From: JAUIEH01 sp964483375
GTDB lineage: Bacteria > Pseudomonadota > Alphaproteobacteria > Caulobacterales > Maricaulaceae
Assembly (NCBI GenBank): GCA_964483375.1
Contig: CAZABJ010000001.1
Coordinates: 62,001 to 126,000 of the forward strand
Length of the DNA stretch: 64,000 bases
Direction of reading: 5' to 3'
Shown here: positions 51,387 through 58,574 of the stretch, piece after piece
How the letters are laid out: every line of letters begins with the position of its first letter
How positions within the stretch are numbered: position 1 is the first letter of the stretch
Notes under the pieces: generated by a model
Told to the model about the DNA's origin: nothing
The model's input: the letters and a program-made list of their open reading frames with translations, nothing else
The model's database searches: none
Translations under genes and position numbers: made by a program

Positions 51387-53375
51387 ATGCACGCATTGCG
51401 AAGATTGGGGGTCGCCGTGGCGGCCGGGTTAACCATGGCCTCCGCCGCCTGGGCCAATCCGCCGCCGATCGAAGCTTATGGCGGGCTTGAGGACATCGGC
51501 GGGGTGTCGGTGTCGGTTGATGGAACGCGGGTTGCGCTGTTGCGGCCCACAGCGTCGGGCGGCCAAGGCGTCTACATTCATCAAACCGCCGATCTTGGCG
51601 CGCCGCCTCAGCTCATCAATCCGCCCGCCGGAGTTTTTGTAACGGGTCTGAGGTGGGGCAGCGACCGTCATATACTGCTGACACTTCGTACGACCCAGGA
51701 TGTCCGTGTGGCTCAGGGTGTAGAGCCGGTGACATTCCTTCGCCTCGCCTCCGTGAATTTGGATACCGGCGCGACAAACATTCTGCTTCGGACCGAACGG
51801 GCGGTTGCGAATTTCACGGATGTATCCGCCGTCGTGTCGATCCTCCCCGATGACCCCGACCATATCCTGATGCGCGCCGGCGCTTCGGATCTGAGCGGCA
51901 ATGTCACGGGGCAAAGGGCCACGGTCACCATTCGCCGCAGCAATATCTACCGGGTCAATCTCGACACGGGCGCTGGCCGTCGCGTGAACGCGCCGGGCGC
52001 CGGTGAAGGCACGCTGATTTTCAGCGCAGATGGCGAGGTCGCCGCCCGGGTGGAGTATGAGCCGAACCGCTCCTATGAGATCTTTGCGCGAGAGGGACGC
52101 AATTGGCGTTCGCTGTTCCGGCGAGACAACGTATCGGACCTGCTGCCGCTTGGCGTGTATGGGCTGCTGCCCGGCGGAGACGCGTTGTTGGTCAGGGCCA
52201 ATATCGGGTCGGACGACTTTTTCCGCTTGTCCTCGATGGATATGTCAAACGGTCAGCTCACGGCGCTCGGAGCGGAAGTTCCTGGTTATGACTCCAGCGG
52301 GGGTTTCAGCGATCCTTACACAAACACATATGTCGGCTACCGACGCTGCGGTTCAGGGTGCGAGCAGCGTTTCTTTGACGAGGAGATGGAGGGTTGGCGC
52401 GCGGAGATTCAAGCGCTGTTCCCCGGAGCCTCGGTATCGATACCCAGTTGGGATCGGTCGCGAAATGTCCTGGCGGTCGCCGTCGAGGCGCCTGGCGCGC
52501 CGACGGATTGGTATTTGTTCCGCGCCGATGTGCTCTCCTTAGAGCAACTCGGCGCGGCGCGGCCCGCGATCCCCGACGCTTGGATCGCGCCCGTCGAGAG
52601 CCTCCGCTATGCGGCGCGCGACGGGATGCAAATCGAGGCGTTCGTCACTCGCCCGCCCGCCGCCTCCAATGCTGGCGCGACCCCGCCCGTGCTGCTCATG
52701 CCGCATGGCGGTCCGTGGGCGCGCGATTACCTGCAGTTTGATTGGCTCGCTCAGTTCTTCGCCAGTCGAGGCTATGTCGTTCTTCAGCCGAACTTCCGCG
52801 GCTCCACCGGCTATGGGGCGGCGTTCGAACGCGCTGGCGACGGCGAGTTCGGCGGGGTGATGATCGACGATATGATTGACGGCGTGCGCGCGCTGATCGC
52901 CCAAGGCGGCGTGGACGCCGAGCGCGTCGGGGTGATTGGCGCCAGTTATGGCGGCTACGCTGCGCTCATGGTCGCGCGCCGGGCGCCGGAATTCGCCGAC
53001 GTGGCAATCGCTGTCAATCCAGTTACCGATTTGCCGACGCTTATTGCCGATGTCCGCGCACAAGCGGGGAGCCGCTCGATCTTCATTGACGTGTATGAGC
53101 GTATGATGAGCGACAGGTTCGAAGGCCGGACCGAAGAGTTCTCACCGGCGCGAAACGCAGGCGAAATTCGTTCGCCCGTGCTCTTGTTGCACAGTGAGAA
53201 CGACACCACCGCTCCTTACGAACAGTCGGTGATGATGGAGCGCGCGCTGAGTGAGACCGGCGGATCAGTGCGCTTTGTCACCATGCTCGGCGACGATCAC
53301 TATCTCGCCGAATCCGCCAGCCGTCTCCAACTTCTGCGCGAGGCCGAAGCGTTCCTCGCCGCGCATATGCCATAG
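51387..53375 (+). CDS. Exported S9-family (acylaminoacyl/dipeptidyl) peptidase
   Basis: 662 residues. A signal peptide is at residues 1-23 (RLGVAVAAGLTMASAAWA). The N-terminal two thirds form a beta-propeller-like region; the C-terminal alpha/beta hydrolase has PVLLMPHGGPWARDYLQFD, nucleophile Ser520 in VIGASYGGYAALM, the Asp in LLLHSENDTTAPYE and the His in LGDDHYLAE. Such enzymes cleave oligopeptides. ATG 51387 begins the signal peptide and has GGGG upstream; the open frame back to 51174 runs through the tRNA gene and is not coding. Confidence 0.92.
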   Translation: MHALRRLGVAVAAGLTMASAAWANPPPIEAYGGLEDIGGVSVSVDGTRVALLRPTASGGQGVYIHQTADLGAPPQLINPPAGVFVTGLRWGSDRHILLTLRTTQDVRVAQGVEPVTFLRLASVNLDTGATNILLRTERAVANFTDVSAVVSILPDDPDHILMRAGASDLSGNVTGQRATVTIRRSNIYRVNLDTGAGRRVNAPGAGEGTLIFSADGEVAARVEYEPNRSYEIFAREGRNWRSLFRRDNVSDLLPLGVYGLLPGGDALLVRANIGSDDFFRLSSMDMSNGQLTALGAEVPGYDSSGGFSDPYTNTYVGYRRCGSGCEQRFFDEEMEGWRAEIQALFPGASVSIPSWDRSRNVLAVAVEAPGAPTDWYLFRADVLSLEQLGAARPAIPDAWIAPVESLRYAARDGMQIEAFVTRPPAASNAGATPPVLLMPHGGPWARDYLQFDWLAQFFASRGYVVLQPNFRGSTGYGAAFERAGDGEFGGVMIDDMIDGVRALIAQGGVDAERVGVIGASYGGYAALMVARRAPEFADVAIAVNPVTDLPTLIADVRAQAGSRSIFIDVYERMMSDRFEGRTEEFSPARNAGEIRSPVLLLHSENDTTAPYEQSVMMERALSETGGSVRFVTMLGDDHYLAESASRLQLLREAEAFLAAHMP

Positions 53376-53383
53376 GCTGAGCG

Positions 53384-53424
53384 CCGCGCCCCGTTCCTCG
53401 GCGTCTAGCGCGCTTGGGGCGCGG
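53384..53424. terminator. Long-loop inverted repeat between convergent genes
   Basis: CCGCGCCCC (53384-53392) and GGGGCGCGG (53416-53424) are perfect 9-base arms with a 23-base loop between the ends of the S9 peptidase and the exonuclease genes. The loop is long for an intrinsic terminator, so this is a tentative call. Confidence 0.3.
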
Positions 53425-53431
53425 GGCGCGG

Positions 53432-54445
53432 TCAGTCCCCCTCATCCTCATAGCCGACCAGCGACAGCGGCCGGGCGGCGAGGCCGTTGAGTTCGGCCCA
53501 GCGGACAAGCGCGTCTTCGCGGCCGTGGGTGACCCAGAGCTCCTCGGGGCGGATGTCCTGGACCGTCTGGGTCAACTCGTCCCAATCGGCGTGGTCGGAA
53601 ATGACCAGCGGCAGCTCGACGCCCCGCTGCTTGGCGCGCTGGCGCACCCGCATCCAGCCCGAGGCGAAGCACGCGATGGGATCGGGGAAGCGCCGCGCCC
53701 AGGCGTCGGCGAACGAAGACGGCGGCGCCACCACGACCGCGCCGGCGAAGTCCCCCTTCTTGCCCCGCTCCACGGTGGCGGAGGCGAGGGGCCCCAAAGC
53801 CACGCCAAGGGTCTCGTAAAGCGCGCAGAGCTTCGCCGCCGCGCCGTGGATATAGATGGTCTCCCCATAGCCCGCCTCGCGCAGAAGCTTGATGACCCGC
53901 TGGGCTTTGCCGAGCGAGTAAGCGCCCACCAGATGCGCGCGGTCGGGATTGCGAGCGAGCGATTTCATAAGCTTGTCGATTTCCGCGTCCGGCTCAGGAT
54001 GGCGAAAGACCGGCAGAGCGAAGGTGGCCTCGCTCACATAGACATGGCAGCGCGGGACCTCGAACGGGGCGCAGGTCGGGTCGGGTCGACGCTTATAGTC
54101 GCCCGACACCGCGATGGTGAGCCCTTTATGGCTGACAACGGCTTGGGCCGAACCCAGCACATGGCCGGCCGACACAAAGCTGACCGACACGCCGTCGAGG
54201 CTGACCGTCTCGCCAAGCGCCAAGGGCTGTCGGCTCCGGCAGAAAGTCTCGCCGTAACGCGCCGCCATAATGGCGAGGGTTTCCGGGGTGGCGAGCACGG
54301 CCGCATGCCCGGCGCGGGCATGGTCGGCGTGGCCGTGGGTGATGACCGCTCGGTCCACCGCGCGGACGGGGTCGACGTAAAAGTCGCCGGGCGGGCAATA
54401 GAGCCCCGCCGGGGTGGGATGAAGGAGCTCGTCAGGCGTGCGCAT
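53432..54445 (-). CDS. Ligase-associated DNA exonuclease (metallo-beta-lactamase/beta-CASP fold)
   Basis: 337 residues. The metal-binding motif is THGHADHARAG (His37, His39, Asp41, His42); SAGHVLGSAQAVV, VSGDYKRRPDPTC and the late ISDHADWDELTQTVQ and WVTHGRED complete the pattern. This group is encoded with an ATP-dependent DNA ligase, a DEXH helicase and a phosphoesterase and is thought to act in DNA repair. Here the helicase is about 6.5 kb away (60967-63564) and no ligase is in view. The start is ATG 54445; the frame extends to 54592 without family similarity. Confidence 0.9.
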   Translation of the reverse strand: MRTPDELLHPTPAGLYCPPGDFYVDPVRAVDRAVITHGHADHARAGHAAVLATPETLAIMAARYGETFCRSRQPLALGETVSLDGVSVSFVSAGHVLGSAQAVVSHKGLTIAVSGDYKRRPDPTCAPFEVPRCHVYVSEATFALPVFRHPEPDAEIDKLMKSLARNPDRAHLVGAYSLGKAQRVIKLLREAGYGETIYIHGAAAKLCALYETLGVALGPLASATVERGKKGDFAGAVVVAPPSSFADAWARRFPDPIACFASGWMRVRQRAKQRGVELPLVISDHADWDELTQTVQDIRPEELWVTHGREDALVRWAELNGLAARPLSLVGYEDEGD

Positions 54446-54863
54446 GGACCGGAGAGTTGAGCGTTTGGACCGGCCGTTCAAGCCGGGCGGCTGGGGGCCG
54501 AGCTCAGTCTTGCCGGCTCGCTTGGGCGCGACGCGGAGAGTGACCATTCGCCGATCACAAAAAGGGACGAACAGCCGGGGTTTACGCCTCAAGGGAGGCG
54601 TGGTGCGCGAGCCTGGCGAACCAGGCTTGCAAATTTGTTCGCTTTCACACTCTGCAGTGAAGCGGCCCCAAGGGGCGGAACCATGCGCGCTTTCACCGCG
54701 CCAGTCCTCGGGCGCACCATGCCTTGCCCCGTCTGCGACCAGAGACGCCGACCCCTCAGTTTTTCGGTTAATGCGCCAAAGAGGGGCGGGGTGACGATTG
54801 CCCTATTCCCGCCCAAGCGCGATGCTGTGGTCAGGCGGGACGCCGTTTGACAGGGGAAGCATT
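54446..54863. other. Structured non-coding stretch before the lysozyme-like gene
   Basis: 418 bases with no supported gene; short open frames on both strands here (for example 54635-54850) lack similarity, signal or good starts. Two perfect hairpins lie 10 bases apart: CGCCTC-AAGG-GAGGCG (54585-54600) and GCCTGG-CGAA-CCAGGC (54611-54626), followed by an AT-rich TTGCAAATTTGTT. The region should contain the promoters of the divergent exonuclease and lysozyme genes. A structured RNA is possible but I recognise no known family. Confidence 0.5.
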
Positions 54864-55547
54864 ATGACACATCGCGATGATACGCGGCGAGATCGCCGCG
54901 CCGCACGAGGGCTGTCGCGCCGCGTGGTCTTGGCTGGCGCGCCTTTGGCCACGGCCTTCGCCGCGGGCTGCGCCACGCGGGAAGAACCGCGGGACATCGG
55001 CTCCACCGACCGGATTACGAGCCAAAGCGGGCTCGACCTTATCGCCGAGTTCGAAGGCTGGGTCCCCCGCGCCTATAACGACCCGGTCGGCTATTGCACC
55101 ATCGGTTTCGGCCATCTCATCCAGCGCAGCCCCTGCGATGATTCCATCCCTGAAGAATTTAAGGGCGAAATCACCCGCGAGCGTGGGTTCGAGCTTATGC
55201 GGGGCCACCTTGTCGGGGTGGAGACGACTATCAAGGGTTCCGTCGAATACGCCACCCTGCAGCACCAGTTCGATGCGCTATCGAGCTTCATCTACAATAT
55301 TGGCGACACGAACTTCCGCAATTCCACGTTGTTGGCGAAGCTCAATGTCGGCGATTTGGTCGGCGTGAGCCTTGAGTGGCCGCGCTGGCGCTTCGCGGCG
55401 GGCCAAGAACTGCCAGGGCTCGTGCGCCGCCGGGAAGCAGAACTCGACATGTTCTTTGACGGCGCGCGTCCGGTGCAAGCCGCTGCGGCGGCCGTGCGTT
55501 CAGGGACTATCGACCTGTCGCCCATCGACATCGTTTACGGCGAGTAG
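54864..55547 (+). CDS. Lysozyme-like (GH24) muramidase, probable Tat-exported lipoprotein
   Basis: 227 residues. The phage-T4-lysozyme fold is shown by IAEFEGWVPRAYNDPVGYCT and IGFGHLIQ: Glu64 is the catalytic acid, with Asp73 and Thr79 in the usual triad positions, then LQHQFDALSSFIYNIG. The N-terminus has a twin arginine (GLSRRVVLAGAP, Arg19-Arg20) and a lipobox AAGC with Cys36, so it appears to be Tat-exported and lipid-anchored. This suggests a cellular peptidoglycan hydrolase rather than a phage lysin; no phage genes are nearby. The start at 54864 fits the signal sequence. Confidence 0.86.
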   Translation: MTHRDDTRRDRRAARGLSRRVVLAGAPLATAFAAGCATREEPRDIGSTDRITSQSGLDLIAEFEGWVPRAYNDPVGYCTIGFGHLIQRSPCDDSIPEEFKGEITRERGFELMRGHLVGVETTIKGSVEYATLQHQFDALSSFIYNIGDTNFRNSTLLAKLNVGDLVGVSLEWPRWRFAAGQELPGLVRRREAELDMFFDGARPVQAAAAAVRSGTIDLSPIDIVYGE

Positions 55548-55614
55548 CCGATCTCTGACCGGAGCGCCGCCTTATCCGCACGTCGCCGCTACGCAGAAAC
55601 TTGGGGGGCGTTGA

Positions 55615-56703
55615 ATGTTGAAACAGCTCTGGCGGCTCGTCGCCGCGATCGGCGCGAGTGCGGCGTTGCACGGGGCGCCGGTCGCTGCGCAGGAGATCAT
55701 TCTCTACGATTTCGAGGATTTTCAGGGCGGTTCGGTCCGGCTCACCGAAAGCGCTAGGGATTTGGACGACTTCGATTTCGACAACGACGCGGAGTCGATA
55801 CGGGTCATCTCCGGGGTTTGGGAGATCTATCGAAACGACGATTTCGGCGTGACGTCCAGCCGCCCCAGCATGGTCTTGCAGCCGGGCGACTATCGAAGCC
55901 TCGACGATATCGGCTTCCCCAATGATCGGCTGTCGTCGGTGCGGCGCCTTGAGGGCGCGGCGCCTGAACCGCCGCCGCCCAGCCCGCCGGCGCAAGGCGG
56001 CGGGGAGATCATCCTTTACGACTTCGAGGGCTTCGGCGGACGGTCGGTGCGTTTGACCGAGAACACGCCGGATCTCGATGCGATCGGCTTTGACAATGAC
56101 GCCGAAGCGGTTCGCGTGGTCTCCGGCATATGGGAGTTGTTCCGCAATGCGGGCTACGGCGTGACGCCGAGCCGCCCAAGCATCACTCTGGGTCCGGGCG
56201 ACTATCCGAGCCTGGAGGATTTGGGCTTTCCGGAGGACAGGCTTTCGGCGGTCCGGCTCGCTCAAGCCGAGCCCGGCGACCAGGACGCGGATTGCCAAGG
56301 GCCCTACCGCGTCGTCAATGGCGATCGCTGCGTGTGGTCGTGCGGCAGCGGAACGCAGCCGGATTTCGCCCTCAATGAATGCGTTTGCCGGGAGGGCTTC
56401 AACGAAACCGGGGTCGACCAGTTCGGCCGTCGAGTATGCTCCATCATGTCCGAAATTCCCGTCGCTGGAGAGGAAGTGTGCTGCCTGCGCGGGAACGCCA
56501 GGGACTTGGTCGACGACCCGCAGGACTGCCTGAGCGTTGGCGGCCGCGTGATCGCGCAGAACCGGTGCGTCCCTGGCGGTGTCGACGTGGAGAACCGCGT
56601 CTGCTGCACCCGAGGCGATCGCGACTACTTGACCACCAGACGCAGATGTCGACGCGATGGCGGACGGGTGGTTCCCGACGACCAATGCCTCCGCGAAAAC
56701 TAA
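55615..56703 (+). CDS. Exported protein with two beta/gamma-crystallin domains and a cysteine-rich tail
   Basis: 362 residues. A signal peptide is at about 1-23. Two beta/gamma-crystallin domains follow, about 24-105 (EIILYDFEDFQGGSVRLTES) and about 130-212 (EIILYDFEGFGGRSVRLTEN), about two thirds identical, separated by a proline-rich linker (PEPPPPSPPAQGGG). From about 225 the tail has 14 cysteines; within it VCC-x-RG, about 10-13 residues, Cys, about 6 residues, GGRV, about 6 residues, Cys occurs twice. Crystallin domains bind calcium; the tail is not recognised. It lies 67 bases after the lysozyme-like gene in the same direction. Confidence 0.85.
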   Translation: MLKQLWRLVAAIGASAALHGAPVAAQEIILYDFEDFQGGSVRLTESARDLDDFDFDNDAESIRVISGVWEIYRNDDFGVTSSRPSMVLQPGDYRSLDDIGFPNDRLSSVRRLEGAAPEPPPPSPPAQGGGEIILYDFEGFGGRSVRLTENTPDLDAIGFDNDAEAVRVVSGIWELFRNAGYGVTPSRPSITLGPGDYPSLEDLGFPEDRLSAVRLAQAEPGDQDADCQGPYRVVNGDRCVWSCGSGTQPDFALNECVCREGFNETGVDQFGRRVCSIMSEIPVAGEEVCCLRGNARDLVDDPQDCLSVGGRVIAQNRCVPGGVDVENRVCCTRGDRDYLTTRRRCRRDGGRVVPDDQCLREN

Positions 56704-56727
56704 GCAGCGGGAGCGGCTTGGCCGGGT

Positions 56728-57198
56728 TTAAGCGTCGGCGTCTGGACCCGGCCCGGTTTCAGCTGGGCTGGCGAGCAGTTTCTTCAGTGTGTTGAGAAGC
56801 TGCGTGCGCTCTTCCTGACTGACACAGAGCAGCATCTCCTCCACCACCTCCGCCAGCGCAGACCGGAACGCCGCCACAAGCGCTTGGCCGGTGTCGGTGA
56901 GCCGTATCAGCCAAACGCGACGGTCCTCGGGGCAGGCCGTCCGCACCAGAAGCCCCTTGCTTTCGAGCATTTGGACCACGCGCGTCATTTGTCCTTTGTC
57001 CCGCGCGAGCGCCTTCCCCAGTTCTTGAAGAGAAATCGGCGCGTTCTCTTCGATCGTCATCAGGACCATACCGCCGAGCGGACCGACTTTCGCGTCGTCC
57101 GCCTTTACCGCTTTGGGGTGCAGGTCGACGTGAATGCGGCGCATCAGCCGGTCGATATGCAGGGCGAGAGTGAGGCTGTCGCTCAGCTGCGGCTCCAA
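56728..57198 (-). CDS. MarR-family transcriptional regulator
   Basis: 156 residues. A winged helix with PISLQELGKALARDKGQMTR, then VVQMLESKGLLVRTACPEDR and the wing RRVWLIRLTDTGQALV, the MarR signature, flanked by dimerisation helices. The start appears to be a TTG at 57198; the next Met is 18 codons downstream and would remove part of the dimer interface. It is divergent from a membrane-protein gene and a perfect palindrome lies directly upstream of its start, so it probably controls both genes. Confidence 0.9.
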   Translation of the reverse strand: MEPQLSDSLTLALHIDRLMRRIHVDLHPKAVKADDAKVGPLGGMVLMTIEENAPISLQELGKALARDKGQMTRVVQMLESKGLLVRTACPEDRRVWLIRLTDTGQALVAAFRSALAEVVEEMLLCVSQEERTQLLNTLKKLLASPAETGPGPDADA

Positions 57199-57202
57199 TT
57201 GG

Positions 57203-57215
57203 TTGACTTTGTCAA
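57203..57215. promoter_or_regulatory. Palindrome between MarR gene and divergent membrane gene
   Basis: TTGAC-TTT-GTCAA is a perfect 5-base inverted repeat with a 3-base centre, 4 bases upstream of the MarR start codon. TTGACT also resembles a -35 box for the divergent gene. It has the size and position of a MarR operator. Confidence 0.5.
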
Positions 57216-57290
57216 ATAACTCGGCCGAAGATGCCGCGCGACCTCAACCGCGTGATCGCAGCGCGCAATACACTGTGTGGACTCCACAGC

Positions 57291-57740
57291 ATGACCCAGA
57301 CCCAAAGCATCGCCTTGAAGATCTCCGCCATCCTATGGGTGATTTGGGGGCTCGTTCACATGTTGGCCGGTTCCATTGTCCTCTTAGCTGACGCGACCGG
57401 CGGGTTTCAGGCGATCGCCGACGCCATCGACCCCGCGCTGCTCGAGCATGATTACCACCCCGCCGTCGCCGGCGTTTTGAACCAGCATGGCTGGAACCTG
57501 GCCTGGGCGGGGCTCTTGACCGTCATCGGCGCCGTGTTCGTTTGGCGAGCGAACGTTACCGCGATCTGGGTCACCGCCATGGTCGGCGGTCTGTTCGATG
57601 TCGGCTACTTCGTGTTCGTGGATTTACCCGGTTTCGTGCACTTTTTCCCCGGCACGCTGATGACCATCGTTTCGGGATCAGCGATCGTGTTGAGCTTCTG
57701 GGTCTGGTGGTCCTCGCGGCAGGCGGGTCCTCAGAGCTGA
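57291..57740 (+). CDS. Four-helix membrane protein divergent from MarR regulator
   Basis: 149 residues with four membrane helices (about 8-30, 66-86, 92-112, 118-140): ISAILWVIWGLVHMLAGSIV, WNLAWAGLLTVIGAVFVW, WVTAMVGGLFDVGYFVFVDL and MTIVSGSAIVLSFWVWWSS. The helix-1 motif WGLVHMLAG and the second HGWNLAW are seen in small hypothetical membrane proteins; function unknown. ATG 57291 is the likely start; the frame extends to 57231. Divergent placement suggests control by the MarR protein. Confidence 0.8.
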   Translation: MTQTQSIALKISAILWVIWGLVHMLAGSIVLLADATGGFQAIADAIDPALLEHDYHPAVAGVLNQHGWNLAWAGLLTVIGAVFVWRANVTAIWVTAMVGGLFDVGYFVFVDLPGFVHFFPGTLMTIVSGSAIVLSFWVWWSSRQAGPQS

Positions 57741-57797
57741 GCCTGAAGAACCCGGCTAGGCGGGGGCTGGATCGCCTGCCGTCAGTCCCACTTGCTC

Positions 57798-58448
57798 CTA
57801 ATAGGCGTACAGACAGCTTTCATACGGCGCGCCGCCGATGAAGTCGCGGATGCCGGAGATCACGGCGTTGATGCGCTGCTGAGGCGTGCCGTGATGGTTG
57901 GGATGCATAAAGTCGTAATCGCCGATGGCTTCGGCCATGTTCCGAATTTCATAGATATCGCTTTCATCGAACGTGACGTTCGGAATAGCGGCCAAGTAGT
58001 AGCCGGCCAAACAATCCGCCTCGAGCTCGTTTGACGGGGTGTCGGCGTTGTAAATGCTGTAGGCCCGCTGCATGGCGTGGGCGTATTCATGCGCCACGAC
58101 GTAAGCGAGCGCCGCATCACCCCATCGGTAGGCGAGCTGGGCGTCTTCCTGCGCGATATAGACGGTGTGGTTCATCGGGCAGTAGGCGCTTGAGGGCAGG
58201 GGGCCGCAGGGCGAGGATTGCCCGTAACGCGCCGGCCAGACGATGCTCGGCGTTGAGAAGTCCTCATGATACGTCTGCAGGCCTTCCGCCACCGCCCGAA
58301 CCACCAGATCGGGGGTCAATTGGCCGCCGGGGCCGGGATCTGTCCACTCTCCGCTCGTGCCGGGACCTTTCTGAGCGAAGGCAGGACCGGCGAGAACCGA
58401 GGCGGACAAAAGGGATGCGGCGAACGCGCGGGACAGGGTGGCGAGCAT
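57798..58448 (-). CDS. Exported neutral zinc metallopeptidase (YpfJ-like)
   Basis: 216 residues. A signal peptide ends near residue 25 (SVLAGPAFAQ). The zinc motif HEYAH (His120, Glu121, His124) lies in AYVVAHEYAHAMQRAY, and Glu143 in NELEADCLAGYY is the third ligand; the ending PNHHGTPQQRINAVISGI is typical of the family. Compared with YpfJ (about 290 residues) it is shorter at the N-terminus. Its physiological substrate is unknown. Confidence 0.88.
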   Translation of the reverse strand: MLATLSRAFAASLLSASVLAGPAFAQKGPGTSGEWTDPGPGGQLTPDLVVRAVAEGLQTYHEDFSTPSIVWPARYGQSSPCGPLPSSAYCPMNHTVYIAQEDAQLAYRWGDAALAYVVAHEYAHAMQRAYSIYNADTPSNELEADCLAGYYLAAIPNVTFDESDIYEIRNMAEAIGDYDFMHPNHHGTPQQRINAVISGIRDFIGGAPYESCLYAY

Positions 58449-58530
58449 AAGAAAAGCCTTCGGTCGAGGCGCCGAGAAATCGGCCGATCAGCTGAACGTG
58501 ACCTATTACGCCAGACCAATGCGACTGAAA

Positions 58531-58560
58531 TGCGCCCGTCCCGCGGCGGGGACGGGCGCA
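58531..58560 (-). terminator. Terminator of the prolyl oligopeptidase gene
   Basis: TGCGCCCGTCCC, loop GCGGCG, GGGACGGGCGCA: a perfect 12-base stem 14 bases after the stop at 58575 on the minus strand, followed there by TTTCAG. Confidence 0.8.
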
Positions 58561-58574
58561 TCGCTCAAGCGCGT

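Noticed and set aside
53414..54460. 348-codon open frame antisense to the exonuclease
   Set aside because: The opposite strand carries an intact metal-binding motif and normal family length, so this frame is a shadow.
54635..54850. 71-codon open frame in the gap before the lysozyme-like gene
   Set aside because: No ribosome binding site, no similarity, and its composition matches the surrounding non-coding DNA.
55507..56685. 392-codon open frame antisense to the crystallin protein
   Set aside because: The plus-strand product has a signal peptide and two crystallin domains; the antisense frame shows only Val/Ala/Arg repeats mirrored from them.
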